From Helicostylum pulchrum (Eukaryota > Mucoromycota > Mucoromycetes > Mucorales > Mucoraceae), in NCBI GenBank assembly GCA_025677825.1, contig JAIXMO010000089.1, positions 1-64,000 on the forward strand: DNA of 64,000 bases. Reading direction: 5' to 3'. A program made the position numbers and the translations under genes. The number at the start of each line of letters is the position of its first letter. The first letter of the stretch is position 1. Positions 36,951-48,824 of the stretch are shown here, piece by piece. A model generated the notes under the pieces. That model saw only the letters and a program-made list of their open reading frames with translations. It did not search any database and was not told the DNA's origin.

Positions 36951-37720
36951 ATGTTGAATCCTTTCGCTTCTAATTTCCAACCAACACCTGCAGACCAACA
37001 ACCTATTAAACCCGTATTGGACACACCTAAAAAAAAGTCTCAACCAAAGAGACCAAAGAAAACAAAGACTAATGACACTGTAAACCAAAACAAAGCAAGA
37101 GATTCACAACCTGCAACAACAACTACTGCTACAAACCAGAAAGCAAGAGATTCACAACCTTCTACATCAAGCCATAAGCCAAGAGATTCGCACACAAAAA
37201 AATTAAAGGGTCGAGCTAAAGTAACACCAACAACCAACGAAGACATATTTACGCAAGAGTCACCATTTATTGCTATAGAAGCTGCTATTGATCCGATTCA
37301 TCGTATAGATATACAACAGACAGTAAACTCTAGAAGACAAAGTTTAACTATTGATAAAAAGTTTGAGCACGGTTATGAACGATACATAGATTGGGTAAAT
37401 TATATTAAAAAAATATAGGTTTATAAATTTGCATTAAAATAAATTTTTTTTTAGATTGATCGGTCTTTGGGTTGTTATGATACAGTAACGGTGGTTGGCA
37501 TGGAAAATGCAATTGTAGATATTGTTTCTATAGCGACAATATTATACGATAGAAAGATAGCAGCGCACGACGGTAAAAAAAAAAAATATTTAGTAGTTAA
37601 ATTACACAGTAAAAAAAAAAAGTATTGATTTGTAAAGTAGATGTAGAAACTTTTACAATGAATTCTGGAAATGGTAAAATGACAAGTTGTATTCAAGTGA
37701 AGCTGCACCCTTTTTTTTAG
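36951..37720 (+). CDS. Alba-domain nucleic-acid-binding protein
   Basis: Three exons (36951-37394, 37455-37572, 37641-37720), about 213 aa. The C-terminal third matches the Alba fold: RYIDWIDRSLGCYDTVTVVG, MENAIVDIVSIATILYDRKI, DDVETFTMNSGNGKMTS and CIQVKLH. Alba proteins include the RNase P/MRP subunits Rpp20/Pop7 and Rpp25/Pop6, and chromatin or RNA binders. The N-terminal 110 residues are basic and disordered, with repeats of KARDSQP/KARDSQP/KPRDSH. That tail is longer than in the yeast Pop subunits. The stop comes directly after the last Alba strand. The first intron was placed to skip the in-frame TAG at 37416; it uses donor GTAAAT. Confidence 0.8.
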
Positions 37721-38001
37721 ATTATTACTTGATTTGGCTTTGTTAATAAAAGGGGACATGATGACCTTTTTTTCTCTCCTCTTTTGCTCCCTAATAAAAA
37801 ACACTTTCTGAGCAGAGTAAAATTATAAAAAAAAAGAAAAAAAGAGTGTACCTTTTTTCTCTTTTCTAGTTTTTTTTTCTACTTTAAAAGGTCGGGCTAA
37901 TAATACACAAAGGTAATAATAGAAATAATTCTTTCTTTTTCTCTTTTCTTTATTACTTTATCCCATACACGCTTTTTCACAATATATGTGTATATAAAGT
38001 A

Positions 38002-41000
38002 ATGTCGTTTCTAACTATCCCGTTCTCCCGTTTAAAAAATACTTTTTCACCTTCCACTAACACCACACTTGACAACAACTATGAAACTACTGAAATGACA
38101 AATATTGTCGACCTTGATTCTTTTATGGCATTAATGGACGCTCGAAAAATAATAGATATACCCTTAGACGACGACAATAGTAGTCTAAGTAGTGATAATA
38201 CCGAATATATGAACTCACCCGATCCGTTTACCAATGGAGTAAAATACAATTATGAACAAGACGAAGATCATTACGGTGACGAAGCCGAACAAAGCCTTGT
38301 AGGCAATGACTTGGAGGGTGGTAGTAGCAGCAGCAGCAGTAGCATAAAAAAGGTATAATACTCACAACATATTTTACAGAAAAATATTTTTAAACATACC
38401 AGTCATTTTTATATAATTTAGAAGGGAGGAAAGAAATGGTTATGTATGAGCTTTCTTTTCCTTATTTTGTTATTTTGGTTAATATGGACAATTGGTCTTA
38501 GCCAAATGGGTCCAGGTAAAATTAAATAAAATGTTTATACATGTAGGATAAGTTTATTAAATTTAGTATATTTAGTAAGTGACCCTGAAGACAACGGGTC
38601 ACTTCATTTTGATTTACCTGATTTGTACAATACTTCATTTATGCCAAAGAGGCCTTCTTTAGTTTGGGTGAAAAACGGTAAGGTTTCTATATATATGTGT
38701 GTACATGTATTACAACTTCCTAAAGTAGTCCCCTAATAGATCCTCGTGATGGTATTTTTACGTATACAAATCCTGTAACAAACGATATATTGTTAGAATC
38801 AGTGCAAGATGGTAAAAGCGAAATATTTGTTGAATCAACTGATCTTGTAAGCGTTTTTATTTTGTATGTATTACATTATTCACTAACAAACAAATTAATA
38901 ATGATAGAAAATTGGTCAAGGGCTTTTACAAGTTCATTCATTTGAAATTTCACAAGATGCTAAATATCTTTTACTAAAGACTAATGTTACCAGTGTAAGT
39001 ATACATAAATAATGGTTGTACTTACTGACGTGTGCCTAACCAAAAAAAAAGCAATGGAGATATTCTAGTCATTCCAATATATACATTTATAATTTAGATG
39101 ATAAATCATTATTCCCTTTGAACAGTGCTTCAACCATTGATAGACCACCTGTAATTTCATATGCTGTTTGGAGTCCTACTGGTCATCAAGTGGTAACAAC
39201 AAAGTAAAATATATTAAAATTATTTTTGTGTACTTACTATTATTTTTAAAAAAAAGGCATACGTTATGAGAAATGAAATTTTTATTACTGATTTACAAAA
39301 CCATACACGTATTACTTTTGATGGTTCTGATACGATTTTTAATGGTGTACCTGATTGGGTTTATGAAGAAGAAGTGTTTGCAAAGAATTATGCTTTATGG
39401 TGGTCTCCTGATTCAACTCATCTCGCGTACCTTCGATTTAACGAAACTGCGGTACCAGAATTTCATTTACAATATTATACCGCTTCCAATAGTAGTTATC
39501 CTGATGAACTGACAATTAAATACCCAAAGGTAAAAAAAAAAAAGATAAATGCATTTTGCATTTACATGTATTTACTGTCCGATAATTTTTTTTTAGGCTG
39601 GTGCACCTAATCCCTTAGTATCATTACATATTCATTCCTTAGAATTAGGTTCGTCTATTATGGTCACGAGTAATTCAACTTTAAATTCGACTGTAAAAAC
39701 ATCCGATACATTCTTTGAGTTTGATGATACCGATAGATTGATTACAGATGTTGTTTGGTCAACCGAAACAAACACGCACCTCTTATTTAAACAAACAAAC
39801 CGCGTACAAGATATTGAGGTCACAAACCTGGTGAAAATTGAAAAACAACTAAACGAAACCAGCGTTGAAAACGTTCGAACTTATAAACCGGATGATGGAG
39901 GTTGGATTGAACCTGGTCAAACCATGGTCTATATCCCAAACACGAAATCAAATGATACTACTGTAAGGTACTTGGATATTATTGATAACGGTAAAGGGTT
40001 TTTACATTTAGCAGTGTTAAAAGCAACCGAAAAAGTCTCGAAGCCGTCTTGGTTAACATCCGGTAAATGGGAAGTTGTACCTGGTACTGTAGTAGTTGAT
40101 ACGGAAAGACAGCTGGTACACTATATGTCAACTGAAAGATCTCATTTAGAGCGTCATCTTTATAAAATCGATTTAAGTCGACCGAAACCAAGTATCACAA
40201 AGACTTGCCTTACATGTCCTGATGATGCCACTATTCATGCTTATTATACAGTTACATTTTCGCCTAAAAATGGATACTATATATTACAATACGAGGGTCC
40301 CGATACTCCTTCCACCATTGTTAAAAGTGTAGATGACGCTACATTTGAAACGGTTTTACAAAACAATCAAGCACTGAAAGATTTATTAGACCAGTATGAA
40401 TTGCCTCGTACCAGAATGGTATCTGTCATGAGTGGTGGTATTAAAATGGACGCAATGGAGGTATTACCACCTGATTTCGACGTTTCAAAAAAGTATCCTG
40501 TATTATTTCATGTATATGGTGGTCCTGGTTCTCAAATAGCTTCATATAAGTTTGAATTATCTTGGAGTACCTTTTTAGCTAGTAAATTAGGTTATATTGT
40601 TGTGACGGTAACGTATTTTTTTTTAGTTTTTGATATTTTTTTTATATTTAAATTCGGTTCTTTAGGTTGATGGAAGAGGCACAGGGTTTAAGGGAAGAAA
40701 ATACAAGGTCGGTATTCGTGGTAGATTAGGGGAGTTAGAGACTATAGATCAAATTAACGCCGCAAGGTATATGTTTTACTAAAAACAAAAACTAGATAAT
40801 ATACATTCAACTAAATCATTTTACTATTTTTTTAGACATTGGTCTTCTCTTGAATACGTAGACTCTTCACGTATTGCTATTTGGGGTTGGGTAAAGATTT
40901 TTTCCCCCTAAAAAATACAATAATGATAACGTTACTCAAAATTATTATATTGTAGTCTTATGGTGGTTACATGACATCCAAAGTAATCGAAGCTAATAGT

Positions 41001-41606
41001 GGCATATTTGCAGCAGGATTAGCTGTGGCACCTGTCACAGACTGGAGATTTTATGGTAGGGACTAAAATTTATTTATGTTGTGTATTTCACACTGTTAAA
41101 ACATCTCTATGTAGATTCCATTTATACTGAAAGATACATGCTTACTCCCGAATTAAATCCTGATGGATATACAAAAAGTGCTGTAAGCAACATGACAGGT
41201 TTTGAAGAACCTAACTTTTTATTAGTACACGGAACTGGCGATGATAATGGTAAAGAGAAAAAAACGTTTTATTTGTATTGAAAAATTAAACTTTTTTTTT
41301 GTAGTTCATTTTCAAAATTCTGCTGTATTAGTTGATAAGTTAACAAGGGCAAATATTCATAACTACCAAGTTCAATTCTTTCCAGATAGTAATCATGCAA
41401 TAAGATATCATAATGCAAATCCTAACCTTTACCATATGCTAACAAAATTCTTATGGGAAAGGTAAAAAAAAAAAAAAAAAAAAACCACTACACATTGAAA
41501 AAAGCTAATTTTTTATAATTGTAATAGTTTTGGTGGAGAAGAGTATTTGCATGTTCGAAAAGAATTAAATGGTCATTTTGCAGGTCCTCTTGCTGGACCA
41601 CACTAA
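38002..41606 (+). CDS. Dipeptidyl aminopeptidase, type II membrane S9B peptidase
   Basis: Fourteen exons (38002-38352, 38422-38515, 38576-38677, 38740-38846, 38908-38994, 39052-39192, 39257-39529, 39597-40607, 40666-40766, 40836-40890, 40956-41055, 41115-41249, 41305-41461, 41528-41606), about 930 aa, the size of yeast Ste13/Dap2. It removes X-Pro/X-Ala dipeptides in the Golgi or vacuole. A cytosolic N-terminal tail of about 120 residues is followed by one transmembrane helix ([20 protein letters not shown]), then a DPPIV-type beta-propeller ([33 protein letters not shown]) and an alpha/beta-hydrolase domain. Catalytic triad: Ser about 775 in GWSYGGY (split by an intron), Asp in HGTGDDNVHFQ (about 850), His about 883 in PDSNHAI. 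Potential N-glycosylation sites NETA, NSTLNST lie in the lumenal part. Whether it corresponds to the Ste13 (Golgi) or Dap2 (vacuole) branch cannot be told by eye. Confidence 0.93.
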
Positions 41607-41714
41607 AAAAAAAGCATAAATCATTTATAACATCTTCCCCTTGTCATATAGTCCATACAGTAAAAAAATTATTTTGTTAAATAAAATGCCTCTCCTCCTT
41701 TTTTTTTATTCTGT

Positions 41715-44050
41715 TTAGTTTGCAGGTGTATTACGTCTCTTAAGGAAATCTAAAATAGCGCGAGTTCCTTGTTCTACAACAGCAGGACGAGGTACTCTAA
41801 ACCTGTTTCCATAAACAACCAACTCCTTTAAGCCTTCAATATTAGATAATCCAGGAGGCAAATAGCCAATATCATTGTTACTTAAATCCAACACCTCTAA
41901 TCCAAGTCCAAAACTTGTGTCTGTAATATCATCCAACTTGTTAGAACTGAGCGAGAGTATCTTGAGAGATGGTAATACGGCTGCAAGATTGGCGGGTAAA
42001 CTGGTCAAGATGTTGTAGCTTAAATTCAATTCCTCCAATTTGGGAAACGAAACTGTAGTAGTTGTGTTTGATTGTAATGACTTGATACGATTATTATTTA
42101 ATTTTAAAGTCTTGACAGAATGAAATATAATTCCATCTAACGTAAAATCAAAGCTGGTCATTTTGTTATGCTCTAAATTTAATTGAACGATAAAGTCTGA
42201 AATAAGACTTAATTTCATAGGAAATGAAGTAAACTCATTATGATCTAACAAATAAAATAAAAAGAGGGGGGGGGGGGAGAGGAGGTGAGTATATACTTGT
42301 ATACTATGTATAAGAAAAAAATCATACTTAATAAAATAATGGCAGGTATATCTTGAGTAAATTTCATAGATTCAGTAGTAATTTCATTCAATTGCTGTTT
42401 AGATAAATCAAGTCGCATAGTTAAATTAACTTTCTGAGTAAAATTAACGGATAAAGTTTCAGTAGCATCTTGTTGTTGTTCGCTTGCAACTTGTACTTGC
42501 TCTACTGAGGCTTCTTCTGACTGTTGTGCATAATTACTACGTAAAGAAGTAATTAACTGAGTTTGACTCATGGAAGTAAGAGTGCGCATGGGATTTCCTT
42601 CGCAGTGAATTGTACTCAATTGATCAAGTTTGCCCAAATCATAAGGCAATGCATGTAAATGATTACCCCTCACATCGAGTCGTTTTAAACAAGCTAAACT
42701 TGTTACAGATGCAGGGATATCGTCAAGTTGGTTGGAAGAAATGTCAAGTGTTTGAATGTTGGGTGCACCGTAAAGTCCCGTTAATCCGTCTTGCGTAAAC
42801 TTGTTGTTCAGTAATGATAACTCGATTAGTTTTGGCATAGATACAATCACACTAGTATCTTTATTGATACTCGTCATATGGTTATTACTAGCATCTAGTC
42901 GAACCAAAGAAGGATAAACAGTTTCACTCACTATAAATGTTTTAGTTTTTTACACGCAATATTTCAAATAGATGATTTTTTTTTACCTGCTGAAAATATA
43001 AATTTCAACTTGTTTTGATTTACCATCAATTCTTGTAATTTAAACCAACTTGTTAGACCAACAGGTAATTCAGTAATTTGATTACTAGCCAAGTTTAACT
43101 TTCTTATACAGCACAAGTCTTGATCGAAATCGGAATCCAAGGAAAATTGACTGATTTCGTTATATGAAAGATCCAGTTGTTCAATAGAATGACTCCCAAG
43201 TACAGCTTGTTTCAATTGATTATGCGATAAATCAAGTTCCTTTAACTGATCAAGTTGGAATAAAACTTTGGGGATACTTTCAAATTCGTTGTAAGGTAAA
43301 TGAATACACGTTAAATTCTTTAGTAATTTAAGTGTATCAGGAACCGATGTTAACTTGTTATCACGAAACTATTTTACACACATATAAAAAAGAGTTAGTA
43401 TATAAAAAATAGCGCGTGTCTCTCTTTTTTAATTTTACATCAATATGAGTAAGTGCTCCAAACTCTTCTCCAATTCTAGAATCGATTTCAGTAATTTCAT
43501 TATCTCCAGCAACAAACTTTGTCAATTCTACAGCATCATACCAACCACCAGCATCCGAAGTAAAATCGACCACAATAGAATTGGGGTCTACATGATACAT
43601 ATTTAAAACTTCTTTAGGGATCAAGTTCAATCCTCTGCTGGAGATATTTAATTTTCCTTGAGATTTTGCTTGCTTGATAATGACTCCAATACTTCTATTG
43701 GGTGTTACTGTTTCTTTTTTATCATCACTTCCACCACCGTACCTTTGAGCACCTGTCATAAACGTCTTTTTCTGGACAGGTTCGTCAGGTACACTTGGTT
43801 TCTTTACTAATCTAGCTCTTTGTTGAGCCATAAAGGCTTTGACACCATCTGTAGGTCCAACAGAAGGTGCCAAGTTAGATTTCGTACTACTACTAGTAGC
43901 AGCAGTAGCTCGAGGAACAGATCTAGTGGGTGGTTCTGGTTCTGGCGTTTGAACCGGGCTTGATGTAGATGCTTGTTGCTTTTGCAATCTTAGCATAGAA
44001 GCCTTTGTAGGTCTTGGTTGAATAGACGGTTTTCTAGAATTACTTGCCAT
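41715..44050 (-). CDS. Leucine-rich-repeat protein, LRRC40 family
   Basis: Four exons (44050-43439, 43368-42987, 42930-42328, 42244-41715), about 708 aa. An N-terminal disordered, basic region (MASNSRKPSIQPRPTKASML) leads to IIKQAKSQGKLNISSRGLNL, the segment that in LRRC40 precedes a block of LRRs; these run across exons 1-4 (DFTSDAGGWYDAVELTKF, LKELDLSHNQLKQ, KLNLASNQITELP, LDISSNQLDDIP). A non-repeat insertion with QEASVEQVQVASEQQQD-type text (residues about 395-425) divides the array. The end, GLKELVVYGNRFRVPRPAVV, AILDFLKRR, is the LRRC40 C-terminal cap. The function of this family is poorly known. Stop is 108 bp from that of the dipeptidyl peptidase (convergent). Confidence 0.9.
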
Positions 44051-44715
44051 ACAGTTTAAAAAAAGTGAGAAGGAAGAAAACAAAATCACGAGATTTAGTA
44101 TTTTTTCAAGACCAGGTATTCTGCTTATTATGCGGATATACCATTACCCTCAAAAGAAAATGCAACTTTTTAGAAAGGGCACACACTTTTTTTTTGTAAA
44201 AAGGGGGGAGAGGAGCACCATTGTGACACACTTTTCCCCACATTTTCTTTTTATTTTTTTATAATAGAACCAAAACGGGTCCAGCCGGATAGTCATAAAG
44301 TTCCGCCCGTCGTTTTCCTCCTTTACCCTTTCTCTTATTTCTTTAATGTTTTTTTTTTCAGACAAGGGGGGAGGAGGTTTAAATGAAATATATTATAGTG
44401 CAAACTTATACAAGAAGAAAAAAGACCTTTTTTTTAAAACTGTTAAAAGACAAAAAGGTTCTTTTTTAAAAACTATAAAAAGACTGAACTGAAGTTTATT
44501 CTAATTGTTTAAAAACACCTTGAAAAAAACCTTGTTTTTAAACGCGTTAAAATAATGTCCCGAGATTAAATTTCCTCTTCCGCCGTTACCCGGCTTATGG
44601 CCTGGAAAAAAAAAAAAAAAAATTTACTATTTTTCCCCACTATTTAACTTTTTTTTTTTTTTTTTTATTTCTTCTTTCCCCACTCTTTTTTCTTCTTCTT
44701 TAATTATATTAAAAA
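44051..44715. promoter_or_regulatory. Divergent region between LRRC40-like gene and KGD2
   Basis: 665 bp without a gene. Contains several short G/C-rich words (CCGGCTTATGG, CCGCCGTTACCC) around 44578-44600, then a pyrimidine-rich leader next to the KGD2 start. These may be bound sites, but no known motif was recognised. Confidence 0.45.
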
Positions 44716-46458
44716 ATGCAATTTTCTCGTGTATCACCTCTCGCACTTAGAGTATCTCGTCTCTCTTCAACTGCTGCATTACGCAACATCTCTCACGTTA
44801 GAAACTTACATGTTCAAGTTCCTGCTGCTTTATATACCATTGGCTCTGACCGTTTAAGGTAAAAAAAGAGAGAGATTAAGAATTTAAAAAGGGGAAAAGG
44901 TTGTTAATATTTGTTTATTACGTAGACAATCTAATAAGCTCCAAAAGGGTGCTTTCATGAACCAAATTAGAACTTATGGTAAAGTATATATTAAGTATGC
45001 GTGTATGTATATGTGTGTGTGTTAACAAAACATTATTATTTAGCTGACAAGGTCGTCAAGGTCCCTCAAATGGCCGAATCTATCTCTGAAGGTACTCTTA
45101 AACAATGGGTTAAACGTAAGTATAATATTTTTAAAAAGAGAGAGAGAGAGAGAGAGAAAGAGAGTGGGTGTGTGTGAGAACCGGATATTAACAAATTGGG
45201 TAATATATAGAGGTTGGTGATTTCGTTCAACAAGATGAAGAAATTGCTACTATTGAAACCGATAAAATTGATGTTACAGTCAACTCCCCTGCTTCAGGTA
45301 CCATTATTGAAGTATACGCCCAAGAAGAAGATAACGTCTCTGTTGGTGCTGATTTCTTCAAGTTAGAGCTTGGTGATGCTCCTAAAGAAGGTCCGTGAGA
45401 AAAATATAATATAAAAATATATAAAAAAAATAACCTTAACTTTTTTTATTTTTAAAAATAATAGGTTCTGCTCCTGCTGCAAAGAAAGAAGAAGTAAAGG
45501 AAGAATCAAAACCTGTTGAGGAAAAGAAGGAAGAACCCAAGAAAGAACAAGTAAAGAAGGAAGAGCCCAAGAAGGTTGAACCAACAAAGACTTCTTCTTC
45601 TTCAGAACCACAACAAGAAAAGGCTTATGGTAGCCGTAGTGAAAGTCGTGTCAAGATGAACCGTATGCGTCTTAGAATCGCTGAACGTCTTAAGCAATCT
45701 CAAGAAACTGCTGCTGCATTAACCACATTTAACGAAATCGATATGACCAACTTGATGAACCTTCGTTCCGAATATAAGGATGCTGTCGTCAAGAAGCACG
45801 GTGTTAAGTTCGGTTTCATGTCTGCTTTTGTTAAGGCCGCTGCTACTGCTCTCGAAGAAATTCCTGCTGTCAATGCTTCCATTGACGGTAACGAAATCGT
45901 CTATCATGACTTTGTTGATATGAGTGTTGCTGTTTCTACTCCCAAGGGCTTAGTTACCCCCGTCCTCCGTAATGTCGAAGATATGGGTCTTATTAATATT
46001 GAAAAGAATATTGCTGAACTCGGTAAAAAGGTATTTATAATGACTAATGATATGTAAAAAAAAAAAAACGTGATCGTTTTGCTAAAACCAAAAAAAAAAA
46101 AGGCTCGTGATAACAAGATCACTATTGAAGATATGGCTGGCGGAACTTTCACCATTTCTAACGGTGGCGTCTTTGGTTCTTTGATGGGTACACCTATCAT
46201 TAACTTACCTCAAACTGCCATCTTGGGAATGCACTCTATTAAGGAAAGACCTATTGCTGTCAACGGAAAGGTAATATATAAATATGTGTGTGTAAGGAAT
46301 TATTTTCTAAACGAAAAAAATAGGTTGAAATCCGTCCTATGATGTACGTTGCTCTTACTTATGATCACAGACTTGTTGATGGTCGTGAAGCCGTTACTTT
46401 CTTGGTTAGAATCAAGGAACTCGTTGAAGACCCCAGAAGACTTCTTTTGGATATCTAA
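44716..46458 (+). CDS. KGD2: Dihydrolipoamide succinyltransferase (2-oxoglutarate dehydrogenase E2)
   Basis: Seven exons (44716-44858, 44926-44978, 45044-45115, 45211-45390, 45465-46030, 46103-46270, 46324-46458), about 438 aa. The E2 core of the mitochondrial 2-oxoglutarate dehydrogenase complex: transfers succinyl groups to CoA in the TCA cycle. N-terminal matrix-targeting peptide ([18 protein letters not shown]) and lipoyl domain, with the lipoylated Lys about 108 in [11 protein letters not shown] Lys/Glu-rich linker ([19 protein letters not shown]) replaces a peripheral-subunit-binding domain, as in eukaryotic E2o. The catalytic domain has [18 protein letters not shown], the motif [13 protein letters not shown] and the active-site His in [10 protein letters not shown]. 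This is the succinyl, not acetyl, type: one lipoyl domain and no E3BP-like region. Confidence 0.96.
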
Positions 46459-46895
46459 AAAAAAAAAAAAAAAAAAACCAAATTATACATACAACTCACA
46501 CACCTTTTTCCATACACTCAAACACCCCATTTGAATATTTTTTTTTCTCGCATTTTTTCCTCTTCTCCTTTAATAAACTACTACAAAAAAAAAATTATCT
46601 TTTTTTTACATAGAAATCCTGATGATGATGTAATACGACCCTTTTTGAGTGTTTCACCATTTAGTCCTTGTCTCCGCCATTTTAGTTCATTTTTAATAGT
46701 TTTCGTTCCGTATCGTTGGGATAAAATATAACACGCTTTTTTGTAGTACAATCCACCTAATAAAAGTTTCGCGTGTTTTATATAAACTAAGGGAATAATT
46801 TAAGAGAGAGAGCGAGATAAGAAACACCCCTCGTGCGGAAAGTTTTTTCGCAAGTTGAGTTACATAAAATCGCGTTAAATTAGATTAACTGTTTC

Positions 46896-47588
46896 CTACC
46901 GAATAATAGTAATTGGCACGTCTGAAAGAAGATAACTAATAATAATAATAAAAAAAAAGGTGTTGTTTATTTTAGAATAGATTTTTAAAACTTGAGATAA
47001 TCTTATTTCGTACTTATATTTTTTTATTATCAAGGTTTGCATGATTTTTTTTTCTAATGCACATATACCCAGAAATGGGGTACAGCAATATTCGGGACTA
47101 CGGTGTACATAAATCGTAATAAACACAAAGCATGTAAGTAGATCGAGAGACCAACCAACACAATATTTTCCCCTAACTAATACTGCTTTATAGCCACTCA
47201 CTTGTAGCACGCCACCAGAACGAGAAAGGTAATGTACCGTGTACTTGGGAACTATTTCACCCAGTGTCTTGTAGTCAACTAGAGCTAACGCGTTAGACCG
47301 TAAAATTAGGGAAAATGCCATACCAACGTGTTCTATAAGAGCGGTTTCTCCTATAGCGCACATACATCTTAACAAGTACTCGATCGATTCCATTATAGCT
47401 GTAATGGGTAATATAAATCGACGGCTCTTTGATTTGTAGATACAAATAAGAAGACGGAAAAATAGAGCAAATACTGCTAAACCGACAAGCGCAATTGTAT
47501 AGTAATTGAGACACTCTTGGATAGTTTGTATGTCTTTAAAAAAAGAGAGACTACTTAAAAAAACTGAATGAAGCTTCGAAATACACAT
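46896..47588 (-). pseudogene. Decayed duplicate of the RTA1-family gene
   Basis: The frame runs parallel to the intact gene at 47922: ILPITAIMESIEYLLRCMCA matches its ILPITALMEAIGYLIRALCS, then SNALALVDYKTLGEIV and SGGVLQVSGYKA. About 35 residues present in the parent between LGEI and GGGLQV are missing (here only PKYTVHYLSR lies between), and after FITIYVHRSPEYCCTPF the reading diverges into unrelated sequence and loses the last third. The start region (MCISKLHSVFL) is not homologous. It therefore encodes no complete seven-helix protein. A short membrane peptide could still be made, but the loss of conserved helices argues for a pseudogene. Confidence 0.75.
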
Positions 47589-47921
47589 ATTTTTTTTGGA
47601 AAAAACACAAAACGTCCCATCGAATAATTAGATTTCTTACATAGAAAAAGGACAATTGTATGAAAGACAGAAACGTATTATTTTAATTAAGTATCTATTA
47701 TATTACATATTTAAAAGTTGAACTATATTTGATTTAATTATTTTTTTTCTTGTAAATACACTTTAGTACAACGAAAAGTTGAAAGTATTTATTATAAAGA
47801 ATTAAGATAAAGGAGAAAAAGAAAAGTAGTAATACAATAAAATAGAAGGGGTTTTTTTTTTAAAAAAAAAGATAAAAAAAGTGGTGTTTATCTGTGTATA
47901 AAAAGAAAAGGGGAACATAAT

Positions 47922-48824
47922 CTAAGCATTGCTTCCACTATACTTTAAATTGTCGTTTCTATTCATCTCTATATCGTTATGAGTCAAATTATCAGAACTA
48001 GAAATCGAGCTAACCTTTGTCGAAATCATTGCATCTTCTTCGCCACGCTTGGGAAGATAATTACCCATAAAGTACACACAATATCCAACGAAACTAAGTG
48101 CGATAGCAAGACCGTCAAAGACATAAAACGCCCATTCAGATGTTGCAACAGGGCCATCACGACCACCAGCGTACTCGGCTACCCGATAAATAGAACGGAT
48201 ATACAAGAAAAAAAGTGTAATATATAACGAACGAATCATATATGTTTTGGCATTGGTTTGACCATCGACTGTATAACTATATCTAGGACTACGATGAACA
48301 TAAACCGTAATAATCGCAAAACTAGCGAAGAAACCCAATTGAACTGCAAGACCAATAAGTGCGATTGTTTTACCCATAGCAGCATTATCTGTAACTTGTA
48401 AGCCGCCACCGGATCCTTGCAACATGAAAGCGAATACATCACTTGAAAAGAAAAACCAAGTAACGAATTTAGGACGTAAGAAAAAGAATCTGTTTTGAAC
48501 GTTGGATAATCGAATGATTTCACCCAAGCATTTGTAATTGACAAGAGCAAGTGCGTTAGGAGGTAAGAGTAAGAAAAATGTCATTCCAATATATTTTCCT
48601 ATTGTGGTTCCTCCAGTAGAACATAACGCTCGGATCAAGTATCCAATCGCTTCCATCAAGGCAGTGATAGGTAATATATACAAAAACTTTCGGCTATTTG
48701 ATCTGTAGATGCGAATAAACAAGTAGACGAAAAAAAAAGCAAAAACGATTAGGCCAATAACTGCAAGAGGTAAACTTGGATTATAAAGGAAGTATTTGTC
48801 AGTAGAGTCTTGAATTGGATCCAT
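47922..48824 (-). CDS. RTA1-family seven-helix membrane protein
   Basis: Single exon, 300 aa. RTA1/Rsb1/Ylr046c proteins are fungal seven-transmembrane proteins linked to lipid-stress and aminocholesterol resistance; the biochemical role of most is unknown. Hydrophobic segments follow in order: LAVIGLIVFAFFFVYLFIRI, ALMEAIGYLIRALCS, YIGMTFFLLLPPNALALVNY, WFFFSSDVFAFMLQGSGGGL, IALIGLAVQLGFFASFAII, SLYITLFFLYIRSIYRVAEY, FYVFDGLAIALSFVGYCVYF. The signatures LGEI, QGSGGG and IRSIYRVAEYAGG are diagnostic of the family. The tail is hydrophilic and Ser/Asn-rich. A decayed copy lies 330 bp downstream on the same strand. Confidence 0.93.
   Translation of the reverse strand: MDPIQDSTDKYFLYNPSLPLAVIGLIVFAFFFVYLFIRIYRSNSRKFLYILPITALMEAIGYLIRALCSTGGTTIGKYIGMTFFLLLPPNALALVNYKCLGEIIRLSNVQNRFFFLRPKFVTWFFFSSDVFAFMLQGSGGGLQVTDNAAMGKTIALIGLAVQLGFFASFAIITVYVHRSPRYSYTVDGQTNAKTYMIRSLYITLFFLYIRSIYRVAEYAGGRDGPVATSEWAFYVFDGLAIALSFVGYCVYFMGNYLPKRGEEDAMISTKVSSISSSDNLTHNDIEMNRNDNLKYSGSNA

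Noticed and set aside
37395..37420. Alba-domain gene ending at the TAG at 37416
   Set aside because: Using donor GTAAAT at 37395 and the acceptor at 37454 continues the frame into the conserved Alba strands.
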